Source: an uncultured Ruminococcus sp. (lineage in GTDB: Bacteria > Bacillota > Clostridia > Oscillospirales > Ruminococcaceae). Taken from it: 11,801 nucleotides of DNA. Every line of letters starts with the position of its first letter. The first letter of the stretch is position 1. Below are positions 1-5,465 of this stretch, piece after piece. The position numbers and the translations under genes are program-made. The notes under the pieces were generated by a model. The model was given only the letters and a program-made list of their open reading frames with translations, was not told the DNA's origin and made no database searches. The DNA is taken from NCBI GenBank assembly GCA_937901485.1, contig CALGTT010000456.1, positions 1 to 11,801 of the forward strand. Reading direction: 5' to 3'.

Positions 1-1
1 G

Positions 2-373
2 CCGCCGGCATCCGGTACGGTCACTGCCCCCATCGGCAGAGTGCCGGATTCCCTCATTGCACGGTGCGTGTCACCGGACGGCAAGCCCGCAGTCACGCAT
101 TACCGCGTCCTGCACTACGGTGCATATGCCCTGACTGAGCTGCATCTCGAAACGGGGCGCACCCACCAGATCCGCGTGCATCTGGCACATATCGGCTGTC
201 CCCTTGCCGGAGATGACCTCTACGGCGGCGACTGCACCCATATCGGCAGGCACGCGCTCCACTGCGCGGCGTTCTCGTATACGGATGGGGATGGCTTTGT
301 ACATCATATCACCTCCGAACTGCCGGAGGACATGCAAAAATTACAAATTCTGGCGGATCATGGGGATTTATGA
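2..373 (+). CDS. RluA-family 23S rRNA pseudouridine synthase, C-terminal part (5' end outside window)
   Basis: The reading frame is open from base 2 to a TGA at 371-373, so the gene enters from the left edge and only about 123 codons are present. The visible part matches the second half of the RluA/RluD catalytic domain: a GTVTAPIGR segment, then GKPAVTHYRVL, then the hallmark ETGRTHQIRVHLAHIGCPL followed by AGDDLYGG. Enzymes of this family isomerise uridines to pseudouridine in 23S rRNA or tRNA. The catalytic aspartate lies in an HRLD motif upstream of this segment and is therefore not visible, so activity cannot be judged. A GTG at 41 is in frame but is internal, because conserved family sequence lies before it. 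Which paralogue this is (RluB/C/D-like or YlyB-like) cannot be decided from the fragment. Confidence 0.93.
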   Translation, partial: PPASGTVTAPIGRVPDSLIARCVSPDGKPAVTHYRVLHYGAYALTELHLETGRTHQIRVHLAHIGCPLAGDDLYGGDCTHIGRHALHCAAFSYTDGDGFVHHITSELPEDMQKLQILADHGDL

Positions 374-454
374 TGCCCTGCCCTTGGGCAGTGCAATGAT
401 TTCCGCCGGATTTCCCAGCCCTTGTTTGTGCAAGGCTACAGAATTTGCACAGGA

Positions 455-490
455 TCCGGAACTTGCTTCCGGAAAAGGGTTGATTTTTTT
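455..490 (+). terminator. weak terminator-like hairpin after the pseudouridine synthase gene
   Basis: A 7-bp stem (TCCGGAA at 455-461 with TTCCGGA at 467-473) and a 5-nt loop lie about 80 nt after the stop codon. A run of seven T follows at 484-490, but 10 nt separate stem and T-run, so this is a poor fit to a standard intrinsic terminator. The T-run is also part of the next promoter's spacer. A further hairpin candidate (TGTGCAA 427-433 with TTGCACA 445-451) and a 5-bp one (378-391) lie in the same gap and have no T-tract. Confidence 0.3.
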
Positions 491-507
491 GAGAAGTCTG
501 CTATAAT
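480..507 (+). promoter_or_regulatory. promoter for the M23 peptidase gene (extended -10)
   Basis: TTGATT at 480-485 and TATAAT at 502-507 are separated by 16 bp. A TG dinucleotide one base before the -10 box (TGCTATAAT) makes it an extended -10 promoter. Transcription would start near 514, giving a leader of about 85 nt before the ATG at 599. The sigma-A type match is seen in the sequence; its use is inference. Confidence 0.75.
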
Positions 508-598
508 GTTTAACAGGTGTTACCGTCCTGTCATATTTGTTACCAATTATTAGCGTTTTCAGACCGGACGGGCACAAGAGAGAAAGGAGATGCAGACG

Positions 599-2299
599 AT
601 GAAGAAACAGAATCAGAAACCGGTGCATAAACGCCGCAGCGGATTTGAACGCCTGATGGTGCGCATCGGCATGATGGTCATGCAAAGCCTGACTGCCCTC
701 TGGAAGATCCTCTGGCTGTTCGTTACCGGTATATTCCGGATGCTCTGGTATGTGCTCTGTCAGATCGGCAGCTTTTTCCGGTTTTTCGGCAGGGGCATCC
801 GCAGCGGATTTACGGAGCATAACAGCTCTGCACGGCGGATGCTTGTTGAGGTGCGCCGTTCCAGAAAGCAGGGCGGACTTGCCTTTATCCGCCAGATCCT
901 GCGGTTTATCGGTATGTATATTTTCGGAGAGCACGGCATCCTGCGCACGGGCTTCAATTACCTCATGCCCGTGATCTCGGTGCTGTTCCTGATCGCCGTC
1001 GTACAGTACGGCATGGGACTGGATTACGCCATCAGCGTGGTCTGCAATGGCGAGGAGCTGGGCATCATCGAATCGGAGAGCCAGTTCGAGGAGGCAGAAG
1101 CCGAGGTGCGTCAGCGCATCACCACGGCGGGTGAAGAGCCGGACGTGCATTTCAGCCCCATCTATACCCTGAAGATCGTGTCCGCGGAGGATCAGTACAT
1201 TTCCTCCCAGACCATCGCGGATAAGCTGCTTTCCAGTTCCAACGAATCCCTGACGAATGCCTACGGCGTGTATGTGGACGGGGAATTCATTGGTGCGGTG
1301 GCAAATGCTTCGCTCGTTTCTGCTGCGATGGACAGGGCACTTTCGGAGTACGCCGCAAATCTGAGCGATATGGTGAGCGAGGTCTATTATACGAAAAAGG
1401 TGGAGTATCAGGAGGGCGTGTACCTGACCGATACCATCGCAACGCCGTCCCAGATCCTGAAGATTCTGAAATCTGAAACTGAGTCCGAAACACGCTACAC
1501 CATTCAGGAGGAGGATTCTCCGCAGCTCGTTGCGGCGAAATTCAACATGACAATGGAGGAGCTGACGGAGCTGAACCCCCACATGGACCGTGATTTTGCC
1601 GCAGGAAAAATGCTGACCGTCCTGACGACCTCGCGCTATATCCCGATCGCTTACACGAAGCATATGAATGTCATGACCTATATCGACTATGCAAGCGTGG
1701 AGGTGGAGACTTCTGCCCTGAATGTGGGCGCACGCGAGGTCATTGCACGCGGCGTGATGGGCGAGAAGATCAGCGAGGTTGCCGTGACGTACATTGACGG
1801 CGTGGAGAGTACCCGCAAGGTGCTCAGCTCTGCCGTGACCAAAGAGCCTGTGCCGGAACAGATCGGTATCGGTACATATTCCCCCGAACCTGCCAGCAAG
1901 ACCACGGTGTTCACCGGCAACGGCATGTTCGGCTGGCCGCTCAACGGCGGTTATATCAGCGACGGCTATATCAGCAACCGCAACCACAAGGGCATCGACA
2001 TTGCCGCGCCCTACGGTACGGAGATCTATGCGTCCGAAGCCGGCACGGTCGTTGCGGCAGGCTGGAACTCCGGCGGCTACGGCAACTATGTCATCATTGA
2101 GCACGAAGACAATTATCGCACGCTTTATGCGCATTGCAGTGTGGTTATTGCCTATGAGGGACAGCAGGTCGAAAAGGGACAGCTCATTGCACAGGTCGGC
2201 TCGACCGGCAACTCCACCGGCAACCACTGCCATTTTGAGGTGCGCCTGAATAATATCTGTGTGAATCCCGGGAGTTATCTGAGGGTGAATTGTGATTGA
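599..2299 (+). CDS. membrane-anchored M23 family metallopeptidase with LysM-like and G5 domains
   Basis: The 566-residue product is a probable peptidoglycan endopeptidase acting outside the membrane. The N-terminus is basic, followed by an aromatic hydrophobic stretch (about 33-60) and a clear membrane segment near 121-142 (YLMPVISVLFLIAVVQYGM). A long extracytoplasmic stalk follows, then a LysM-like segment (about 298-341, ending in LNPHMDRDFAAGKMLTV), a G5-type segment (about 350-425) and a C-terminal M23 domain (about 440-556). Zinc and catalytic residues are in place: His463 and Asp467 in HKGID, His512 in LYAHC, and His543/His545 in HCHFEVR. An in-frame ATG at 590 directly abuts the AAGGAG sequence (584-589), leaving no spacing. 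The ATG at 599 has about 9 nt spacing and is preferred. LysM and G5 domains bind wall glycans, which fits cell-wall remodelling; the exact bond cleaved is unknown. Confidence 0.93.
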   Translation: MKKQNQKPVHKRRSGFERLMVRIGMMVMQSLTALWKILWLFVTGIFRMLWYVLCQIGSFFRFFGRGIRSGFTEHNSSARRMLVEVRRSRKQGGLAFIRQILRFIGMYIFGEHGILRTGFNYLMPVISVLFLIAVVQYGMGLDYAISVVCNGEELGIIESESQFEEAEAEVRQRITTAGEEPDVHFSPIYTLKIVSAEDQYISSQTIADKLLSSSNESLTNAYGVYVDGEFIGAVANASLVSAAMDRALSEYAANLSDMVSEVYYTKKVEYQEGVYLTDTIATPSQILKILKSETESETRYTIQEEDSPQLVAAKFNMTMEELTELNPHMDRDFAAGKMLTVLTTSRYIPIAYTKHMNVMTYIDYASVEVETSALNVGAREVIARGVMGEKISEVAVTYIDGVESTRKVLSSAVTKEPVPEQIGIGTYSPEPASKTTVFTGNGMFGWPLNGGYISDGYISNRNHKGIDIAAPYGTEIYASEAGTVVAAGWNSGGYGNYVIIEHEDNYRTLYAHCSVVIAYEGQQVEKGQLIAQVGSTGNSTGNHCHFEVRLNNICVNPGSYLRVNCD

Positions 2300-2324
2300 T
2301 TTTTACAAGAAGCTGTGTTATAAT
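2296..2324 (+). promoter_or_regulatory. promoter for the small-protein/DUF4160 pair (extended -10)
   Basis: TTGATT at 2296-2301 overlaps the stop codon of the peptidase gene, and TATAAT at 2319-2324 follows after an ideal 17-bp spacer. TG at 2316-2317 makes an extended -10. No terminator is visible between the peptidase gene and this promoter, so the downstream pair may also receive read-through transcription. Confidence 0.75.
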
Positions 2325-2378
2325 AAAAGTAGAGCTATGGCTGACGATAAAACGATTGGATGGAAAGGATGATGTTCT

Positions 2379-2615
2379 ATGATGTATCCGTTTTTAACGC
2401 TGGATGATGAAACTGAAATCACACATTCTGATTTTCTGCCCGCTGGAAAGGTAAAGGTATACATTGAAAAACCCGATGAAAAGGACTGCTTTCACCATAT
2501 GACCTGCTATCTGCCGGACTATTCTGTCGAGGAGGTCTTTGGATTCGGCGAAGAAGAAGTGAAAAAGTATATGGAGAGGTTTATACAGTGTTGCTTCTCA
2601 GATATCTCCATTTGA
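2379..2615 (+). CDS. small uncharacterised protein, probably frameshifted near the C-terminus
   Basis: A 78-residue acidic soluble protein with no signal peptide or membrane segment. I do not recognise a named domain. The start is ATG 2379 (or the adjacent ATG 2382), with an AAAGG sequence at 2364-2368. The protein appears to be cut short: its last ten residues (IQCCFSDISI) are unlike the rest. The +1 frame is open from about 2563 to a TAA at 2671-2673 and encodes a plausible soluble tail (YSVASQISPFEDVF at 2584-2625, then GGFENAAGL at 2644-2670). A one-base indel between about 2562 and 2584 would give a protein of about 97 residues whose 3' end overlaps the next gene by 17 nt. It shares a promoter with the DUF4160 gene, so the two probably act together; a role is not known. 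Confidence 0.65.
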   Translation: MMYPFLTLDDETEITHSDFLPAGKVKVYIEKPDEKDCFHHMTCYLPDYSVEEVFGFGEEEVKKYMERFIQCCFSDISI

Positions 2616-2656
2616 AGATGTGTTTACATCTGTAAAAAGAACAGGAGGGTTTGAAA

Positions 2657-2935
2657 ATGCCGCAGGTCTTTAAAATTGGTTCGTACTGGGTGTATTTCTG
2701 GTCAAATGAAAATGATCCTCTTGAGCCGGTTCACGTTCATGTCTCTGAGGGCAGACCGCAGGCGAATGGTACGAAAATATGGATCACAGAAAGCGGAAAC
2801 TGTCTTGTTGAGAATAATAATTCACAGATACCGGAAAGAATTCTCAGAAATATTGTCCGGATTATTGAAGCGAGAAGCGATGAGATCATCGAAAAATGGA
2901 AGAATTTCTTTGGCGAAACCAGATTTTACTGCTAA
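2657..2935 (+). CDS. DUF4160 domain-containing protein
   Basis: The 92-residue product spans a whole DUF4160 domain. It has the typical N-terminus MPQVFKIGSYWVYFWSNE, an HVHV motif (residues 26-29) after DPLEP, and a C-terminal helix with RIIEARSDEIIEKWKNFF. The start is ATG 2657, with AGGAGGG at 2643-2649 seven nt upstream. An in-frame TTG at 2651 is too close to that site and is rejected. DUF4160 genes often sit next to a small partner gene (commonly DUF2442), and the pairs have been suggested to behave like toxin-antitoxin modules, but no biochemical function is established to my knowledge. Here the partner is the small upstream gene, with which it may overlap if that gene's frameshift is corrected. 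Confidence 0.9.
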   Translation: MPQVFKIGSYWVYFWSNENDPLEPVHVHVSEGRPQANGTKIWITESGNCLVENNNSQIPERILRNIVRIIEARSDEIIEKWKNFFGETRFYC

Positions 2936-2974
2936 TACTGTTCGTTCACAAAAAATTTACAATTAAAAATGAAA

Positions 2975-3010
2975 AATCCCCCATAAAAGGCTTGCAATTT
3001 ATGGGGGATT
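2975..3010. repeat. perfect 13-bp inverted repeat overlapping the S10 operon promoter
   Basis: AATCCCCCATAAA (2975-2987) and TTTATGGGGGATT (2998-3010) are perfect reverse complements around a 10-base centre. The left flank is A-rich (2951-2976), so on the - strand the structure resembles an intrinsic terminator, yet no - strand gene reads into it. On the + strand the right arm fills most of the promoter spacer and the -35 box lies in the loop. Confidence 0.85.
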
Positions 3011-3020
3011 GTGTTATAAT
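2992..3020 (+). promoter_or_regulatory. S10 operon promoter (extended -10)
   Basis: TTGCAA at 2992-2997, a 17-bp spacer and TATAAT at 3015-3020, preceded by TG at 3012-3013. The expected start of transcription is near 3026-3028, which gives a leader of about 345 nt before rpsJ. No other convincing promoter is seen between here and the right edge, so this one probably drives the whole ribosomal-protein cluster. Confidence 0.8.
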
Positions 3021-3026
3021 AGTAAA

Positions 3027-3371
3027 GGTCAGTGAGAGCTGACGAAAGATATGCGTAGAAGCGAAAGGTTGCTGACGGTATGTCAGGTAATTTTCGTGGA
3101 GTATGTCCGATTTTAAACCGGGCGACAAGGGAAGATGACACAGTATGTGGAGCATGGTGCACAACACAGTTGTGCTGTCATGAGTTACGGCGGACAGCGG
3201 ACAAACTATGGGTGCATTGTGTATTAAAATACTGTCACTGCGTCCGGAATCCTGAAAACAAGTTTTCAGATTTCGGATTTTCTATTATGAGGGGTGCGAT
3301 ACACCCGGCAGTGTGTCAGAGTTTCCTGAAATGTCCCACCTGTATTAACCCGTACAAGGAGGCGAAAAGAA
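3027..3371 (+). promoter_or_regulatory. structured 5' leader of the S10 operon (candidate autoregulatory RNA)
   Basis: About 345 nt without a credible gene. Stem-loops seen by eye, in order: a 5'-terminal hairpin 3028-3043 (GUCAGU-GAGA-GCUGAC); 3062-3096, with an outer stem CGAAA/TTTCG and an inner CTGAC/GTCAG; 3153-3182, with seven perfect pairs (GCACAAC/GTTGTGC) inside a CATG/CATG stem; a terminator-like hairpin 3243-3277; a small hairpin 3292-3306 (GGGTG/CACCC); and a weak stem 3339-3359 that covers part of the rpsJ ribosome-binding site (AAGGAGG 3356-3362). In E. coli, L4 represses its own operon by attenuation in the S10 leader. A similar role here is inference from position and structure, since no sequence resemblance to that leader is claimed. 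Confidence 0.6.
3243..3281 (+). terminator. intrinsic-terminator-like hairpin inside the S10 leader (attenuator candidate)
   Basis: Eight outer pairs (3243-3250 with 3270-3277, one G-U) and seven inner pairs (CTGAAAA 3252-3258 with TTTTCAG 3263-3269) enclose a CAAG tetraloop, with a single bulged C at 3251. TTTTCTATT follows directly from 3278. It lies 91 nt before rpsJ, downstream of the only promoter, so termination here would shut off the operon. CGGAC-A-GCG at 3191-3199 can pair with 3239-3246 and would break the four base pairs at the bottom of the hairpin. Confidence 0.6.
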
Positions 3372-3686
3372 ATGGCAGTAAGCGAAAAGATCAGAATCAA
3401 GATCAAGGGCTATGAGCACGCAACTGTAGATGCAGCAGCAGCAAAGATCGTTGAGGCAGCTAAGAGAAGCGGCGCAAGCGTATCCGGTCCGATCCCGTTG
3501 CCGACAGAGAAGGAGATCGTAACTATCCTGAGAGCAACACACAAGTACAAGGACAGCCGCGAGCAGTTCGAGCAGAGAACTCACAAGCGTCTGATCGACG
3601 TAATCCGTCCGACAGGCAAGACTACTGAGTCCCTGCAGAAGCTGGAACTTCCGGCAGGCGTTGACATCGTAATGGAGGTTAAGTAA
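3372..3686 (+). CDS. rpsJ: 30S ribosomal protein S10
   Basis: A full-length S10 of 104 residues, a protein of the 30S head that also binds NusB in antitermination complexes. Family landmarks are present: KIRIKIKGYEH at the N-terminus, the loop segment SGPIPLPTEKE (about 38-48), and the conserved EQFEQRTHKRLIDV followed by the C-terminal strand PAGVDIVMEV. The ATG at 3372 has AAGGAGG (3356-3362) nine nt upstream. It is the first gene of the operon, preceded by a long structured leader and followed by an unusually wide 113-nt gap before rplC. Confidence 0.98.
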   Translation: MAVSEKIRIKIKGYEHATVDAAAAKIVEAAKRSGASVSGPIPLPTEKEIVTILRATHKYKDSREQFEQRTHKRLIDVIRPTGKTTESLQKLELPAGVDIVMEVK

Positions 3687-3710
3687 TCCATACGATAAGC
3701 CCTTAAAAAT

Positions 3711-3772
3711 CGCGTGAAAACGCGTCGTCTTGGATGAAACGGATTCATCTGGTCACGTTGGCGAAAGTCAAC
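3711..3772 (+). promoter_or_regulatory. three tandem hairpins in the rpsJ-rplC spacer
   Basis: The 113-nt spacer (3687-3799) contains three back-to-back stem-loops: CGCGU-GAAA-ACGCG at 3711-3724, GATGAA/TTCATC at 3733-3749 with a 5-nt loop (extendable by G-U pairs), and GUUGGC-GAAA-GUCAAC at 3757-3772 (one G-U pair). None is followed by a T-tract, so they are not terminators. Two GAAA (GNRA) tetraloops suggest a folded RNA, possibly a binding site for a ribosomal protein or a processing and stability element. This role is inference. Confidence 0.55.
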
Positions 3773-3799
3773 CTATAACCTAACAAGGAGGAAAAACTA

Positions 3800-4429
3800 A
3801 TGCAAAAAGGTATTATCGGCAAGAAGATCGGTATGACACAGATCTTCGACGAAAACGGCAAGGTAATCCCGGTAACAGTTGTTGAGGCTGGTCCCTGCGT
3901 AGTAGTGCAGGTAAAGACTGTTGAAAACGACGGTTACGCAGCAGTTCAGCTGGGCTATGGCGACAAGAAGGCCCAGAGAGTGAACAAGCCGATGAAGGGT
4001 CACTTCGACAAGGCAGGCGCAGGCTACAAGAGAACTCTGAAGGAATTCAAGTTCGATGACTGTGCAATGGAGGCAGGCAGCCTCGTTAAGGCTGATACTT
4101 TTGCGGTAGGCGACATCGTTGATGTTTCCGGTACCAGCAAGGGTAAGGGATTCCAGGGTGCGATCAAGCGTCACAACCAGTCCAGACTGAAGGAAACTCA
4201 CGGTACAGGTCCTGTTCACAGACAGGCAGGTTCCATGGGTGCGTGCTCTTCTCCGTCCAGAATCTTCAAGGGCAAGGGAATGGCAGGTCAGATGGGTAAT
4301 GAGAAGGTTACTGTACAGAACCTCGAAGTTGTGAAGGTTGACGCAGAGAACAACCTGATTGCAATCAAGGGTGCAATCCCGGGCCCCAAGGGCGGCATTG
4401 TTACCATCGTTGACAGTGTAAAGGCGTAA
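3800..4429 (+). CDS. rplC: 50S ribosomal protein L3
   Basis: The 209-residue product matches bacterial L3 over its full length. It starts MQKGIIGKKIGMTQIFDENG, has VSGTSKGKGFQGAIKRH near the middle, and carries the long loop HGTGPVHRQAGSMG that reaches toward the peptidyl-transferase centre, then FKGKGMAGQMG. L3 is an early 50S assembly protein. The glutamine that PrmB methylates in E. coli (in a GxNQTPG context) is not present here; the corresponding stretch reads ACSSPSRIFKG. AAGGAGG at 3785-3791 sets the ATG at 3800, downstream of the hairpin-rich spacer. rplD follows 17 nt after the stop. Confidence 0.98.
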   Translation: MQKGIIGKKIGMTQIFDENGKVIPVTVVEAGPCVVVQVKTVENDGYAAVQLGYGDKKAQRVNKPMKGHFDKAGAGYKRTLKEFKFDDCAMEAGSLVKADTFAVGDIVDVSGTSKGKGFQGAIKRHNQSRLKETHGTGPVHRQAGSMGACSSPSRIFKGKGMAGQMGNEKVTVQNLEVVKVDAENNLIAIKGAIPGPKGGIVTIVDSVKA

Positions 4430-4446
4430 GGAAGGAGGAAACGTAA

Positions 4447-5070
4447 ATGGCAACAGTTAAGGTATTTGATATGGCTGGCAACGCAGTATCTGAAACTGAG
4501 CTTTCCGATGCAGTGTTTGGCATTGAGCCGAATGTTTCCGTTATGCACATGGTAGTGAAGAACTATCTGGCAAACCAGCGTCAGGGTACACAGTCCACAC
4601 TGACACGCACCGAGGTAAGCGGCGGCGGCAGAAAGCCTTGGAGACAGAAGGGAACAGGTCATGCAAGACAGGGTTCCACAAGAGCTCCCCAGTGGACACA
4701 CGGCGGCGTAGCACTCGGCCCGAAGCCCAGAGATTACAGATACACACTGAACAAGAAGGTTCGCAGACTGGCTATGAAGTCCGCACTTTCCACAATGGTT
4801 CAGGAGAACAATATCATTGTTCTGGATACTCTCACAATGGATGAGTACAAGACAAAGACCATCGCAGCAATGCTGAAGGCTCTCGGTGTGGAAAAGAAGG
4901 CACTGATCGTAACAGCAGAGGCTGACGCAAAGGTTTACAGAAGCGCAGCAAACATTCCCGGCGTGAAGACAGCAGCTGTCAACACCCTGAATGTATATGA
5001 CATTCTCAACGGCGGCAAGTTCATCGTTGCTAAGAATGCCATTGCAAAAATTGAGGAGGTGTACGCATAA
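4447..5070 (+). CDS. rplD: 50S ribosomal protein L4
   Basis: The 207-residue product is a complete L4. The globular domain begins VKVFDMAGN. The basic extended loop that lines the peptide exit tunnel contains SGGGRKPWRQKGTGHARQGS and then WTHGGVALGPKPRDY (about 58-99). The C-terminal part is conserved through IVAKNAIAKIEE. In E. coli L4 also represses its own operon, by transcription attenuation and translational control at the S10 leader, so it is the first candidate regulator for the structured leader upstream of rpsJ. An AAGGAGG site 8-9 nt upstream sets the ATG. The stop codon overlaps the rplW start by one base (TAATG), which suggests translational coupling. Confidence 0.98.
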   Translation: MATVKVFDMAGNAVSETELSDAVFGIEPNVSVMHMVVKNYLANQRQGTQSTLTRTEVSGGGRKPWRQKGTGHARQGSTRAPQWTHGGVALGPKPRDYRYTLNKKVRRLAMKSALSTMVQENNIIVLDTLTMDEYKTKTIAAMLKALGVEKKALIVTAEADAKVYRSAANIPGVKTAAVNTLNVYDILNGGKFIVAKNAIAKIEEVYA

Positions 5071-5399
5071 TGAAAGCAGCACAGGATATTATCCTCAAGC
5101 CGGTCATTACCGAGCAGAGCATTGACAATCTGCCGAGCAACAAGTACACTTTCAAGGTAGCCAAGGACGCTAACAAGCTGGAGATCAAGGCTGCTGTTGA
5201 AGAACTGTTCAATGTAGAGGTAGTAAAGGTAAACACCATGAACTGCCGCGGCAGACAGAAGAGAATGGGCAGATTCGTCGGCACAACTTCTTCCTACAAG
5301 AAGGCAGTCGTTACTGTAAATCCGAATCCGGATAACACAGGCGCAAAGAAGGCTGACAAGAAGAGAGGAACAATCGAGTTCTTCGAGGGTATGTTTTAA
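5070..5399 (+). CDS. rplW: 50S ribosomal protein L23
   Basis: A 109-residue L23, the tunnel-exit protein that docks trigger factor and SRP. It has the family start DIILKPVITEQS, the strand KYTFKVAKDANKLEIKAAVE, the segment VEVVKVNTMNCRGRQKRMGR, and ends IEFFEGMF. It is somewhat longer than the usual ~95 residues because of a lysine-rich linker (about 86-100) before the last strand. The ATG at 5070 shares its A with the rplD stop, and GAGGTG lies about 11 nt upstream inside rplD. A 66-nt gap follows before rplB. Confidence 0.97.
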   Translation: MKAAQDIILKPVITEQSIDNLPSNKYTFKVAKDANKLEIKAAVEELFNVEVVKVNTMNCRGRQKRMGRFVGTTSSYKKAVVTVNPNPDNTGAKKADKKRGTIEFFEGMF

Positions 5400-5424
5400 T
5401 TAACCCTTTGACCCGTTCGAGTAT

Positions 5425-5438
5425 GGGAGATTGCTCCC
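5425..5438 (+). other. short hairpin in the rplW-rplB spacer
   Basis: GGGAG (5425-5429) pairs with CTCCC (5434-5438) around an ATTG loop, 27 nt before the rplB start. No T-tract follows, so it is not a terminator. It lies just upstream of the ribosome-binding site and may only separate the two translation units. Confidence 0.4.
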
Positions 5439-5465
5439 GCAAATAGCAAATAAGGAGTGAAATAA

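Noticed and set aside
368..2233. 621-codon open frame on the - strand across the M23 peptidase gene
   Set aside because: It lies antisense to a gene with clear domains and catalytic residues. Its product is His/Asp/Arg/Ala/Leu-rich without family features, and no promoter or ribosome-binding site supports it.
2379..2935. Calling the small gene plus DUF4160 a toxin-antitoxin or defence system
   Set aside because: The pairing recalls DUF2442-DUF4160 pairs, but the partner is not recognisable, may be frameshifted, and no nuclease or other toxic domain is visible. Only the gene pair itself is supported.
3080..3415. 111-codon + strand open frame through the S10 leader
   Set aside because: It overlaps the rpsJ start out of frame, has a poor ribosome-binding site (AAAGG about 12 nt upstream) and a Cys-rich composition typical of translated non-coding sequence. 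Its span is better explained by RNA structure. A leader peptide cannot be wholly excluded.
5408..5436. Possible internal promoter (TTGACC) in the rplW-rplB gap
   Set aside because: No -10-like sequence is found 16-18 bp downstream; the region there is GC-rich hairpin sequence.
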